This document shows positions 26,368 through 34,908 of a DNA stretch of 64,000 nt, in pieces. The DNA lies in contig LUZY01000003.1 of assembly GCA_001603805.1 (NCBI GenBank), forward strand, positions 124,001 through 188,000. Direction: 5' to 3'. Positions within the stretch are counted from its first letter, which is position 1, and each line of letters opens with the position of its first letter. The notes below the pieces were generated by a model that was given only the letters and a program-made list of their open reading frames with translations, was not told where the DNA came from and searched no databases. This stretch comes from Deferribacterales bacterium Deferri_01 (lineage in GTDB: Bacteria; Chrysiogenota; Deferribacteres; Deferribacterales; Geovibrionaceae). The position numbers and the translations under genes were made by a program.

Positions 26368-28029
26368 ATGGAAAAGAGATTAAGCTACTATAAACTTCTT
26401 TTGAATACAATATACGATATAAGCCTTGAACTGAATTCAAAGGTCAGTGAGAGTGCTGCGCTTCAGAATGTTATGAATATTATGAGCAATAACCTTAACA
26501 TTCAGAACGGTACAATTCTTATCTTAGAACCTGAAACAGAGTTCCTTGCCCCTAAGGCGTCCCACGGTCTCAGCCGTGCTGCTTTGGCAGAGATGTTCTA
26601 TAAAAGCGGCGAGGGCATGGTGGGAAAGGTGTTTAAGTATGGTTTTCCCATAATGCTTCACGATATAAGCCTTGAACCGGATTTTGAAGATAAGATAAAG
26701 CGGAAGGACAGCGAAAAAACAAGTTTTATCGCTGTTCCCATAACTAACGGGAGTATCAAAATTGGTGTTCTCGCAGTGGACAAACACTATCATGAGGTGG
26801 TGAGTTATGAAGCAGAGGTGGATATTCTCAAGATGATCGCCGCTCTTCTGGCATCTTTCATGCACAAAATGTCCCTGATAAATAACGAGAAAAAAGAACT
26901 GATAGAGGAAAAGGAACGTCTCCGCAGCGAAGTTGTCGGAAAGTTTTCAGTGAAAGGACTCGTGGGCGGCAGCAAAGTGATGCAGGAAGTCTTTAAAAAG
27001 ATCTCGCAGGTTTGCCGCACAAAAACCACGGTTCTTATAAGAGGCGAAAGCGGTACGGGAAAGGAAATGGTGGCAAAAGCCATACATTACTCCGGAGACC
27101 GGTCACAGAAAGCATTTGTAGCTGTAAACTGTGCTGCTATCCCCAAAGAGCTGATAGAAAGCGAGCTGTTCGGCTATAAAAAAGGCGCTTTTACAGGAGC
27201 CAATGCAGACAAAAAAGGCAAGTTTGAGCTTGCCAACGGCGGAACGATTTTTCTTGATGAAATAGGAGACATGCCTCTGGAAGCTCAGAGCAAGCTGCTT
27301 CGTGTGCTTCAGGAGATGAGTATCGAGCGTGTGGGCGGCTCTGAACCCATGCCTATTGATGTGAGAGTGATCGCCGCAACAAATAGAAACCTTGAAAACG
27401 CTGTGCGTTCCGGCGAATTCAGGCTGGATCTTTACTACAGGCTGAATGTTGTCTCCATCTTCCTTCCGCCTCTCCGTAAACGCAGAGAGGATATACCGGA
27501 ACTTGCCGGAACAGCCCTTGATAAATTCAACGCAAACTACGGAACAAAGCTTAAAATATCTCCTGATGTTTTCCCTCTGCTGATGAAATGCTCATGGCCT
27601 GGAAACATACGTGAGCTTGAAAACTGTATAGAGCGTGCTGCTCTTTCTGTAACGGGAGATGTTATCACGCCCGAAGAGTTCACCTGTTCCAGAGGTGAGG
27701 TCTGTCTTGCTCAATTGATGGACAACAACGGGAATACCGGATGCGGTGAGCATGCTGTCTGTATTGAGTCTTTGAACATGGATATGAACGGTGAGCAGAA
27801 GTTCTTCTGTGAGCATTTTCCTAAGGCCGGAGAAAGGCAGGAAACTGTGAGCCATGCCAAACCTCAGTCAGAAATGCCCCTTGCTGTTGATGATGAAAAA
27901 CAGATGGTGATAGACGCCCTTGAAAAAACAGGCTGGGTTCAGGCTAAGGCAGCAAGACTTCTCGGCATGACCGTACGCCAGATCAACTACCGCATAATGA
28001 AGTTCGGAATCGAAGTTAAGAAAATATAA
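26368..28029 (+). CDS. nifA: NifA-type sigma-54 activator with oxygen-sensing cysteine motif
   Basis: The protein has 553 residues. The N-terminal GAF domain spans about residues 15-170. The AAA+ domain follows with Walker A GESGTGKE, sigma-54 contact loop ESELFGYKKGAFTGA, Walker B GGTIFLDEIGDM and arginine finger region FRLDLYYRLNV. A cysteine-rich linker and a C-terminal Fis-type helix-turn-helix (KAARLLGMTVRQINYRIMK) complete it. Cysteines at 408, 420, 440 and 446 give C-X11-C-X19-C-X5-C, close to the C-X11-C-X19-C-X4-C of oxygen-sensitive rhizobial NifA, with a further C-X5-C at 459/465. It should activate the sigma-54 promoters at 28128 and 30547. Its own control is not clear from the sequence. 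Confidence 0.92.
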   Translation: MEKRLSYYKLLLNTIYDISLELNSKVSESAALQNVMNIMSNNLNIQNGTILILEPETEFLAPKASHGLSRAALAEMFYKSGEGMVGKVFKYGFPIMLHDISLEPDFEDKIKRKDSEKTSFIAVPITNGSIKIGVLAVDKHYHEVVSYEAEVDILKMIAALLASFMHKMSLINNEKKELIEEKERLRSEVVGKFSVKGLVGGSKVMQEVFKKISQVCRTKTTVLIRGESGTGKEMVAKAIHYSGDRSQKAFVAVNCAAIPKELIESELFGYKKGAFTGANADKKGKFELANGGTIFLDEIGDMPLEAQSKLLRVLQEMSIERVGGSEPMPIDVRVIAATNRNLENAVRSGEFRLDLYYRLNVVSIFLPPLRKRREDIPELAGTALDKFNANYGTKLKISPDVFPLLMKCSWPGNIRELENCIERAALSVTGDVITPEEFTCSRGEVCLAQLMDNNGNTGCGEHAVCIESLNMDMNGEQKFFCEHFPKAGERQETVSHAKPQSEMPLAVDDEKQMVIDALEKTGWVQAKAARLLGMTVRQINYRIMKFGIEVKKI

Positions 28030-28040
28030 CAAACAGAAAC

Positions 28041-28057
28041 CCTACAATTAATGTAGG
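28041..28057. other. Small perfect inverted repeat after nifA
   Basis: CCTACA (28041-28046), ATTAA, TGTAGG (28052-28057) form a six-pair hairpin just after the nifA stop. It overlaps the UAS-like site. No T-run follows, so it is more likely part of the regulatory region than a terminator. Confidence 0.4.
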
Positions 28058-28067
28058 TAAGCTTACA
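28052..28067. promoter_or_regulatory. NifA upstream activator sequence (TGT-N10-ACA)
   Basis: TGT (28052-28054), ten bases, ACA (28065-28067) match the canonical NifA site, centred about 70 bases before the -24 element of the fdxB promoter. The core also holds the palindrome GTAAGCTTAC, repeated upstream of nifH. Confidence 0.7.
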
Positions 28068-28127
28068 AAAACAGAACAAGAAATTCTCTGGTGCGTGTAA
28101 GTTGTTGATAAAAATGGTGTTCATGAC

Positions 28128-28142
28128 TGGCACGCCGCTTGC
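28128..28142 (+). promoter_or_regulatory. Sigma-54 promoter of fdxB-nifZ
   Basis: TGGCAC (28128-28133), five bases, TTGC (28139-28142) match the -24/-12 consensus perfectly. Transcription should begin about 28154, leaving a short leader with AAGGAGG before the fdxB start. Confidence 0.85.
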
Positions 28143-28176
28143 ATTAGTATCTGTCAAAAGAATAAGGAGGATTTCA

Positions 28177-28440
28177 ATGCCCTATATCACAGGAATTACC
28201 AAAGACGGCGGAACATGGACGCCTGAATTCGTTATGGCGGTTGACAATGAAAAATGTATCGCATGCGGACGCTGTTACAAGGCATGCAACTATAACTGCC
28301 TCAGTCTTCACGAAGATGACGATGATGATTCCGCAAGAAGATACATGGTTCTTGAAAACGATGGAGACTGTGTAGGCTGCAAGGCTTGTTCCGTTGCCTG
28401 TCCTAAAAAGTGTTTCACACACTCACCCATGGAGGCTTAA
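28177..28440 (+). CDS. fdxB: Nif-specific ferredoxin (FdxB/ferredoxin III type)
   Basis: The 87-residue two-cluster ferredoxin has a first cluster CIACGRCYKAC and a second CVGCKACSVAC followed by PKKC. An acidic insert (HEDDDDDSARR) lies between them, as is usual in nif-associated ferredoxin III. It probably supplies electrons to nitrogenase or to FeMo-cofactor assembly. AAGGAGG sits just before the ATG; an upstream in-frame start at 28102 would lie before the sigma-54 transcription start. The gene is followed one base later by nifZ under the same NifA-dependent promoter. Confidence 0.88.
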   Translation: MPYITGITKDGGTWTPEFVMAVDNEKCIACGRCYKACNYNCLSLHEDDDDDSARRYMVLENDGDCVGCKACSVACPKKCFTHSPMEA

Positions 28441-28441
28441 T

Positions 28442-28735
28442 ATGGAATTCAGAGAAAACCAGAAAGTCAGAGTTCTCGGCTGCACGAAGAGTGACGGAAC
28501 CTGCGCAGGCTGCAACCGTGGTAAAGTGGTTGCCGAAGAGGGGGAGGAAGGTTTTGTCTGTCAGCTCACGGAGTTCCTCTTCGAGCCTGTAGTAGTGGTT
28601 CATTTCCTTGAAACCAACAAAAAAGTCGGCTTCAGGAAGCATGAGCTTGAAATAATTGAAGATTACGACCCGGACGCTATGGTCTGGATAAAAATTAAAA
28701 AAGACGGTTCTCAGAATACGGTTTCAACATCGTAG
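28442..28735 (+). CDS. nifZ: NifZ-like nitrogenase maturation protein
   Basis: The 97-residue protein matches the small beta-rich NifZ fold: KVRVLGCTKSDGT at the start, a central GEEGFVCQLTEFLFEPVVVV, and HFLETNKKVGFRKHEL at the end. NifZ assists P-cluster maturation in the MoFe protein. Unlike typical NifZ it has a cysteine group near the N-terminus (C-x6-C-x2-C) that could bind a metal or cluster. The start is the ATG at 28442 with GGAGG six bases before it; a longer in-frame reading would overlap fdxB by 47 bases. Its 3' end overlaps the convergent draT by 25 bases. Confidence 0.8.
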   Translation: MEFRENQKVRVLGCTKSDGTCAGCNRGKVVAEEGEEGFVCQLTEFLFEPVVVVHFLETNKKVGFRKHELEIIEDYDPDAMVWIKIKKDGSQNTVSTS

Positions 28736-29514
28736 CGCCCGCCGATTACAAGGTACTCCAGCTCTCCGCTGAAAGACCTTTTGGGAAGGGCTTCTGAGAA
28801 GTAGACTATCTTTGTGTAAGGCACTTCAGCTTTAATTATCTTACTGCCGAACTGTTCTGCTATTTCCTTTTCCGAAGTGAATGAGGAGAGAGAGTTCAGT
28901 TCGATGCAGTATTTTCTTTTTGAGAGCTGGCTTATGATTATGTGGTCGCTCAGGTCATTCACCCCTCTGTAAAGGGTTATGGAAGGAACATGATTTTCAC
29001 AGTATGCCTTAATAATTGTCTGGGTATATGTATAAAGGAGGTCAAGCTGGGAAAACATGCTGTTTTTGTTTGTTCTGGAGTTCATCCACTCCTGAAGATA
29101 ATCGTAATACTCCTTGGAGTAAAGACCGGGAATACTCTGACCATGATAAAACGGGATAAGTCCGAATCGGTTTTCAACCCATCCCTTCAGCACTGCTCCG
29201 GCAGAATTGTTGGAGTCAAAAAGCCAGCTTTTCAAAAGCCTTATATAGCTCCCCACCTTTTTACCGTTTACACGTTCCTCCAGCGCAAAAAGCTCATTCA
29301 TATAGCTTTCAAAAAATGCAGAGGCATCATTAATGCTGCCTGCGGAGGCAACAATCTCGAAAAGCCTGCGGTGATACTCCACTACCCCGTCGATTATAAT
29401 GGGTGTTACGCCGACATTATATTCCCTGCTTACAAAAAGTTTTGCAGGAATGTTTATTTTGTTTGTGCTGTGGTAATAAACACCTGCTTTATGGCTGTCA
29501 TCAAGATTTATCAT
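28711..29514 (-). CDS. draT: NAD-dinitrogen-reductase ADP-ribosyltransferase DraT
   Basis: The 267-residue protein transfers ADP-ribose from NAD to a conserved Arg of NifH, switching nitrogenase off during nitrogen excess or energy shortage. Conserved features are NIPAKLFVSREYNVGVTPI near the N-terminus, the ART Arg in ITLYRGVN, the S-T-S-like SLSSFTSEKE and the catalytic ExE in GELEYLV. The target Arg is present in NifH here (GCAGRGV, Arg102). I begin at the ATG of 29512-29514; the longer in-frame reading would cover the draG start. No strong ribosome site is visible. It is divergent from draG with only 37 bases between starts, unlike the usual draTG operon. Confidence 0.9.
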   Translation of the reverse strand: MINLDDSHKAGVYYHSTNKINIPAKLFVSREYNVGVTPIIIDGVVEYHRRLFEIVASAGSINDASAFFESYMNELFALEERVNGKKVGSYIRLLKSWLFDSNNSAGAVLKGWVENRFGLIPFYHGQSIPGLYSKEYYDYLQEWMNSRTNKNSMFSQLDLLYTYTQTIIKAYCENHVPSITLYRGVNDLSDHIIISQLSKRKYCIELNSLSSFTSEKEIAEQFGSKIIKAEVPYTKIVYFSEALPKRSFSGELEYLVIGGRYDVETVF

Positions 29515-29551
29515 AATATCGAAATATGCCAAGACAAAGGAAAGTTTGCAA

Positions 29552-30442
29552 ATGAAAAATGAAGTTTTTGAACGGTCGCTTGCTGCATATATCTGTTTTG
29601 CCATAGGTGATGCTCTCGGAGCAACAACAGAATTCATGCTTCCGAGGGAAATAAAAGAAAAATACGGCATACATGATAAAATAATCGGCGGCGGCTGGCT
29701 TCACCTTAAATCAGGAAATGTTACGGATGATACGGAAATGTCACTTGCCCTCGGCGAAAGTATTTTGGAAACCGGCGGATACTCTGTTCAGGGAGCTGCT
29801 GAACATTTTGCAAAATGGATGAAGAAAAAACCTGTGGATATAGGCAGCACAGTGAGAAGGGGGATTGTCAACTTTATTACAAAAGGTTCTGTTGTATCCC
29901 TTTACTCAACATTTTCTGCCGGAAATGGCGCAGCAATGCGGAATCTGCCCGTTGTGCTGTATTGTCTGAAGGACTGGAAATGGTTTGAGGAGATGACAAT
30001 ATCCCAATGTCACATAACTCACAATAACGAACTGTCCGACATGACAACCCTTGTTCTTGGCGAAGTTACAAAGGTTCTGATAGAAACAGGAGACAAAAAA
30101 GCAGCTCTTGAGATTGTCTCGGAGCTTATCAAAAAAGACCCTTCATTCTCACATTCAAAATACAACGGCGAGGCATCAGGCTATATTAAGGATACGTTCA
30201 GAACTGTGATGCACTATTTCTTCGACTCTGACAATCTGTACGAAACAATTGTCAGAACCGTTAATCAGGGCGGAGATGCAGACACCAACGGAGCAATAGC
30301 CGGAATGCTTGCTGGCGCCCTTTACGGCATGGAAGGCATACCCTCCAAATGGCTCAAGGCGCTGGATCAGGATGTGGTAAAGCTTATAACAAAACAGACT
30401 GAAGATTTATTGAACGCGCATATGGATGTGGTTTTATTGTAA
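29552..30442 (+). CDS. draG: ADP-ribosyl-[dinitrogen reductase] hydrolase DraG
   Basis: The 296-residue enzyme removes ADP-ribose from NifH and restores activity. It carries the dinuclear manganese-site motifs of the ADP-ribosylglycohydrolase family: IGDALGATTEFM near the N-terminus, DDTEMSLALGES, and GGDADTNGAIAGMLAGALYG near the C-terminus. AAAGGAAAG precedes the ATG at 29552. It reads towards nifH and ends about 160 bases before it, separate from the sigma-54 promoter. Regulation of DraT/DraG normally involves PII proteins, whose genes are not in the window. Confidence 0.93.
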   Translation: MKNEVFERSLAAYICFAIGDALGATTEFMLPREIKEKYGIHDKIIGGGWLHLKSGNVTDDTEMSLALGESILETGGYSVQGAAEHFAKWMKKKPVDIGSTVRRGIVNFITKGSVVSLYSTFSAGNGAAMRNLPVVLYCLKDWKWFEEMTISQCHITHNNELSDMTTLVLGEVTKVLIETGDKKAALEIVSELIKKDPSFSHSKYNGEASGYIKDTFRTVMHYFFDSDNLYETIVRTVNQGGDADTNGAIAGMLAGALYGMEGIPSKWLKALDQDVVKLITKQTEDLLNAHMDVVLL

Positions 30443-30443
30443 C

Positions 30444-30510
30444 TTTTGTAAGCTTACCCCTTCAAACCATACAAAAACCTTACAAATCAGTTTTTATTAG
30501 ATCTTACAAA
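30444..30510. promoter_or_regulatory. Cluster of CTTACAAA/TTTGTAAG elements upstream of nifH
   Basis: The octamer TTTGTAAG (or its complement) occurs at 30445-30452, 30479-30486 and 30503-30510, upstream of the nifH -24 element. The first copy is within TTTTGTAAGCTTACC (30444-30458), which is identical to the inverted 28070-28056 site before fdxB. No canonical TGT-N10-ACA was found here, so these may be the activator sites. Confidence 0.45.
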
Positions 30511-30546
30511 ACATGACAATTCTTTATTATTAATAATTTACCGTTT

Positions 30547-30561
30547 TGGCACACTTCTTGT
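30547..30561 (+). promoter_or_regulatory. Sigma-54 promoter of the nifHDK operon
   Basis: TGGCAC (30547-30552), five bases, TTGT (30558-30561): the -24 element is perfect and the -12 differs from TTGC at one base. It lies about 40 bases before the nifH start. Confidence 0.8.
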
Positions 30562-30567
30562 TTATAG

Positions 30568-31470
<903 letters not shown>

Positions 31471-31487
31471 TTCCACAATGGCTATGG

Positions 31488-31563
31488 CTTTCTTTTCAGC
31501 CGCCGCCGTTCATATCTTCTTATTGAAGATGCCGCAGAAACGGTGTGACCGCAGAAAAGAAAG
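31488..31563 (+). other. Nested RNA stem-loop between nifH and nifD
   Basis: Outer arms CTTTCTTTTC (31488-31497) and GAAAAGAAAG (31554-31563) pair perfectly over ten bases. Inside are CCGTT (31506-31510) with AACGG (31539-31543) and a hairpin ATCTTC-TTATT-GAAGAT (31514-31530). No T-run follows, so it looks like an mRNA-processing or stabilising element, not a terminator. Confidence 0.6.
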
Positions 31564-31607
31564 GGAGATTTTGAGACCTTTGACCGCAATAAAACGAGGT
31601 AAGCAGC

Positions 31608-33050
31608 ATGAGCACAATAGATAAAAAACAGGCCGAAGAGTTTATAGAATCGGTCATCACTCAGTACGAGGAGAAAACCTATAAGGACAGAAAAACGCAC
31701 ATAGAGGTTGTAGAACCCGGACAGGAAAAATGTGCGGTTAAGTCCAACAGGAAATCCCGCCCCGGAGTTATCACCATGAGAGGCTGTGCATATGCAGGCG
31801 CAAAAGGCGTGGTCTGGGGTCCCATAAAAGATATTATCAACGTGAGCCACGGTCCGGTGGGATGCGGACAGTACTCATGGTCGTCAAGGCGTAACTACTA
31901 TAACGGTACCACTGGTGTAGACAGCTTCGGTACTATGCAGTTTACGTCGGACTTTCAGGAAAAAGACATAGTTTTCGGCGGAGACGCAATGCTCAGAGAG
32001 CTTCTTCGTGAAGCCAACCAGCTTTTCCCTCTTAACAGAGGCTTGAGCGTGCTTTCCGAATGTCCCATCGGTCTTATCGGTGATGATATTGAGGCTGTTT
32101 CAAGGGAAATATCCAAAGAGATCGGCAAACCTGTAATTCCCTGTCGTTGTGAAGGTTTCAGAGGGGTTTCCCAGTCTCTCGGACACCACATAGCAAACGA
32201 TACTATCCGTGACTGGATATACGAAAAAGATCTTGAAGGACAAAAGTTTGAGAAAGGTCCTTATGATGTTGCCCTCATCGGTGACTACAACATTGGCGGA
32301 GACATCTGGTCTTCAAGAAAAATCCTTGAGGATATGGGGCTTAACCTTGTTGCACAGTCAACAGGAGACAGCACATTCAGCGAGCTTGCAAACGTTGCGC
32401 AGGCTAAAGTGGTTCTTATCCACTGCTACCGTTCAATGAACTACATCTCACGCTATATTGAAGAGAAATACAATGTGCCGTGGCTTGAGTTCAACTTTTT
32501 CGGACCCACTCAGATTATCAAATCAATGCGTAAAATCGCAGAAATGTTTGATGACAAAATCAAAGAGAAGACAGAAAAAGTTATCGCTGAAAAATATCAG
32601 CCTTACTTTGACAAGATTGTCTCTAAGTTTAAACCCAGACTCGAAGGCAAGAAAGCAATGCTTTTCGTCGGTGGTCTGAGACCCAGACACACAATGCCCG
32701 CCTTCCATGATCTCGGTGTTGAGATAATGCTCACCGGCTATGAGTTTGCCCACGGTGACGATTATCAGAGAACTCTGGAATATGTAAATGAAACAACAAT
32801 TATTGTTGACGACATGTCAGAGTTTGAGATGGACAACTTCCTTGAGAAGTACAAACCCGACCTCTTCGGTTCAGGTATTAAAGAAAAATACCAGACACAG
32901 AAATCCGGCATCCCTTTCAGGCAGATGCACTCATGGGATTACTCAGGACCCTATCACGGTGTGGAAGGTTTCGCAGTATTCGCCAGAGACATGGACATGG
33001 CAATTAACGGATCTGTGTGGAAAAACATTAAGGCTCCGTGGAAAGCCTAA
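31608..33050 (+). CDS. nifD: Nitrogenase molybdenum-iron protein alpha chain NifD
   Basis: The 480-residue alpha subunit carries the FeMo-cofactor. P-cluster cysteines are seen in [21 protein letters not shown] and [11 protein letters not shown]. Cofactor ligands are Cys273 ([10 protein letters not shown]) and His441 ([14 protein letters not shown]). The substrate-channel residues Val (AKGVVWGP) and Gln/His (GVSQSLGHH) are conserved. No delta-subunit gene follows, and the sequence is of the molybdenum type, not vanadium or iron-only. It is the second gene of nifHDK, 24 bases before nifK. Confidence 0.97.
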   Translation: MSTIDKKQAEEFIESVITQYEEKTYKDRKTHIEVVEPGQEKCAVKSNRKSRPGVITMRGCAYAGAKGVVWGPIKDIINVSHGPVGCGQYSWSSRRNYYNGTTGVDSFGTMQFTSDFQEKDIVFGGDAMLRELLREANQLFPLNRGLSVLSECPIGLIGDDIEAVSREISKEIGKPVIPCRCEGFRGVSQSLGHHIANDTIRDWIYEKDLEGQKFEKGPYDVALIGDYNIGGDIWSSRKILEDMGLNLVAQSTGDSTFSELANVAQAKVVLIHCYRSMNYISRYIEEKYNVPWLEFNFFGPTQIIKSMRKIAEMFDDKIKEKTEKVIAEKYQPYFDKIVSKFKPRLEGKKAMLFVGGLRPRHTMPAFHDLGVEIMLTGYEFAHGDDYQRTLEYVNETTIIVDDMSEFEMDNFLEKYKPDLFGSGIKEKYQTQKSGIPFRQMHSWDYSGPYHGVEGFAVFARDMDMAINGSVWKNIKAPWKA

Positions 33051-33074
33051 TCTAACCGTATTAAGAGGTGCAAC

Positions 33075-34592
33075 ATGAGCAAAGATATAAAAATTAAAGA
33101 TCATATAACTCTATTTAACGATGAACGTTTCTCCGAAATGTTCGACAGAAAGCGTGAGCTTTATGAAAACGCCGCAACAAAGGAAGAGGTTGCAAAAACC
33201 CTTGAGTGGACACTTGGTGAGGAGTACAAGGATCTTAACTTTAAAAGAGAACACCTTGTAATCAACCCTCTCAAGTCATGCCAGCCTCTCGGTGCGCTTT
33301 ACGCAGCAATAGGTATAGATGACACTATGCCCTATGTACACGGTTCACAGGGCTGTGCAGCTTACTTCCGCTCGCACTTCTGCCGCCACTTTAAAGAACC
33401 TTTTCCTGCTGTTTCCGACTCAATGACGGAAGACGCTGCGGTTTTCGGCGGACACAACAACATGTATGTGGGGCTTGATAACGTTTATAAACTCTACAAA
33501 CCCGGCATGGTAGCAATATGCACATCCTGCATGTCAGAAGTTATCGGAGATGACCTTAACAACTTTGTTAAAAACGCAAAGGAACAGGGCAAAATCCCCG
33601 CTGATTTTCCCACAGCATATGCGCATACACCATCATTCGTGGGTTCGCATATCAACGGATATGACAACATGATGTTGAGCCTTGTTTCTCAGATAGGCGA
33701 GAAAACAGGTGAGGTCAAAGACAGAATCAACGTTATCCTCGGTTTCGACACCTATATAGGCAACTTCCGTGAGATAAAAAGAATCCTTGGTCTGTTCGGA
33801 GTGGACTACATACTGATAAGCGACCCCTCCTACAACCTCGATTCACCCACTGACGGACATTACAAAATGTTCAACGGCGGAACAAAACTTGAAGACCTTA
33901 AGGATGCGCCTAATTCCAAGGCTACTCTTCTTCTCCAGAAATACTCTACTGCCAAAACAAGAGAGTACATGGAAAAAGAATGGGGACACCCTGTGAAAGT
34001 GGTTAACCCCTTCGGTATCAAAGGTTCTGACGACCTTATGATGGCCATAGCCGAGCTTACAGGCAAGGAAATACCTACTGAAATCGAAAATGAAAGAGGC
34101 AGATTCATAGACGCTATCGGCGACTCATACTTCTGGGTACACGGCAAGAGCTTCTCTTTGAACGCTGACCCTGACTACGCCATAGGTCTTACAAGATTTG
34201 TAATGGAACTGGGCGGGGACATAAAACACGTTCTCCTCACTAACGGTTCTAAAGACTGGGAAGCTGAAATTAAAGGAATACTCGCTGAATATCCTCAGGG
34301 TAAAGATGCGGAAGTTTACGCCAACAAAGACATGTGGCATTTCCGCTCACTCCTTGCGACAGACCCTTCCGATTTCATCATCGGAAACACTTTCGCAAAA
34401 TATCTCATGAGAGATACAGGCATTCCGCTTATAAGAATCGGTTTCCCCCTGTTCGACAGACAGTTCCTCCACAGATACCCCACAATCGGGTACATGGGCG
34501 GACTGAACCTCCTCAACTGGATTGTTAACACTATCCTTGACGAGACAGACAGGAAAACTATGTACACTACAAGCTACGACGTAATTCGTTAG
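33075..34592 (+). CDS. nifK: Nitrogenase molybdenum-iron protein beta chain NifK
   Basis: The 505-residue beta subunit shares the P-cluster with NifD. Ligand cysteines are in PLKSCQPLGA, HGSQGCAAYF and ICTSCMSEVIGDD. The N-terminal extension before the first Cys is of medium length, as in many anaerobes. AGAGG precedes the ATG. A terminator-like hairpin follows at 34620, so downstream nifTENX expression may be lower or depend on read-through. Confidence 0.97.
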   Translation: MSKDIKIKDHITLFNDERFSEMFDRKRELYENAATKEEVAKTLEWTLGEEYKDLNFKREHLVINPLKSCQPLGALYAAIGIDDTMPYVHGSQGCAAYFRSHFCRHFKEPFPAVSDSMTEDAAVFGGHNNMYVGLDNVYKLYKPGMVAICTSCMSEVIGDDLNNFVKNAKEQGKIPADFPTAYAHTPSFVGSHINGYDNMMLSLVSQIGEKTGEVKDRINVILGFDTYIGNFREIKRILGLFGVDYILISDPSYNLDSPTDGHYKMFNGGTKLEDLKDAPNSKATLLLQKYSTAKTREYMEKEWGHPVKVVNPFGIKGSDDLMMAIAELTGKEIPTEIENERGRFIDAIGDSYFWVHGKSFSLNADPDYAIGLTRFVMELGGDIKHVLLTNGSKDWEAEIKGILAEYPQGKDAEVYANKDMWHFRSLLATDPSDFIIGNTFAKYLMRDTGIPLIRIGFPLFDRQFLHRYPTIGYMGGLNLLNWIVNTILDETDRKTMYTTSYDVIR

Positions 34593-34619
34593 TATCTTAA
34601 AAAAAGTATAAATACCGCT

Positions 34620-34656
34620 GCGGGGCGGCGGCAAAAGTCCGCCCTCCGCTTTTTTT
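34620..34656 (+). terminator. Terminator/attenuator between nifK and nifT
   Basis: GGGCGG (34623-34628) pairs with CCGCCC (34639-34644), extendable by an outer GCGG/CCGC. A run of seven T follows at 34650-34656. It has the form of an intrinsic terminator inside the nif cluster, and no clear sigma-54 promoter was seen between it and nifT, which favours partial read-through. Confidence 0.75.
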
Positions 34657-34690
34657 AACTCATTAATTATTATTTTTTGAAGGTAGGGCT

Positions 34691-34897
34691 ATGAAAGTAA
34701 CAGTTAGAGAAACCCCGAAAGGGCTTAATATTTATGTTCCCAAGAAGGACATCGAAGCGCACGTAATCAAAATAGAGCAGGCAGGGGCATGGGGCGGAGT
34801 GTTTGAACTTGACAATGGATGGGTTCTGGAATTTCCCGCACTTGAGGAAACACCGAAACTCCCCGCAACATTCGAGGCAAAAGTCCTCTCAAAATAA
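34691..34897 (+). CDS. nifT: NifT/FixU family protein
   Basis: The 68-residue protein has the small-family pattern MKVTVRE, IYVPKKDIEA, WGGVFELDNGWVLEFP. NifT is encoded next to nifK in many diazotrophs; its role is unclear and it is often dispensable. GAAGGTAGG lies before the ATG. It is 11 bases before nifE, so it belongs to the downstream half of the cluster. Confidence 0.9.
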   Translation: MKVTVRETPKGLNIYVPKKDIEAHVIKIEQAGAWGGVFELDNGWVLEFPALEETPKLPATFEAKVLSK

Positions 34898-34908
34898 AGG
34901 AATGTACC

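Noticed and set aside
28041-28057. Terminator of nifA
   Set aside because: The six-pair hairpin has no T-run and overlaps the NifA binding site, so a regulatory reading is better.
31608-34592. Vanadium or iron-only nitrogenase
   Set aside because: No delta-subunit gene between the alpha and beta genes, and the cluster has nifT, nifE, nifN and nifX with MoFe-type subunits.
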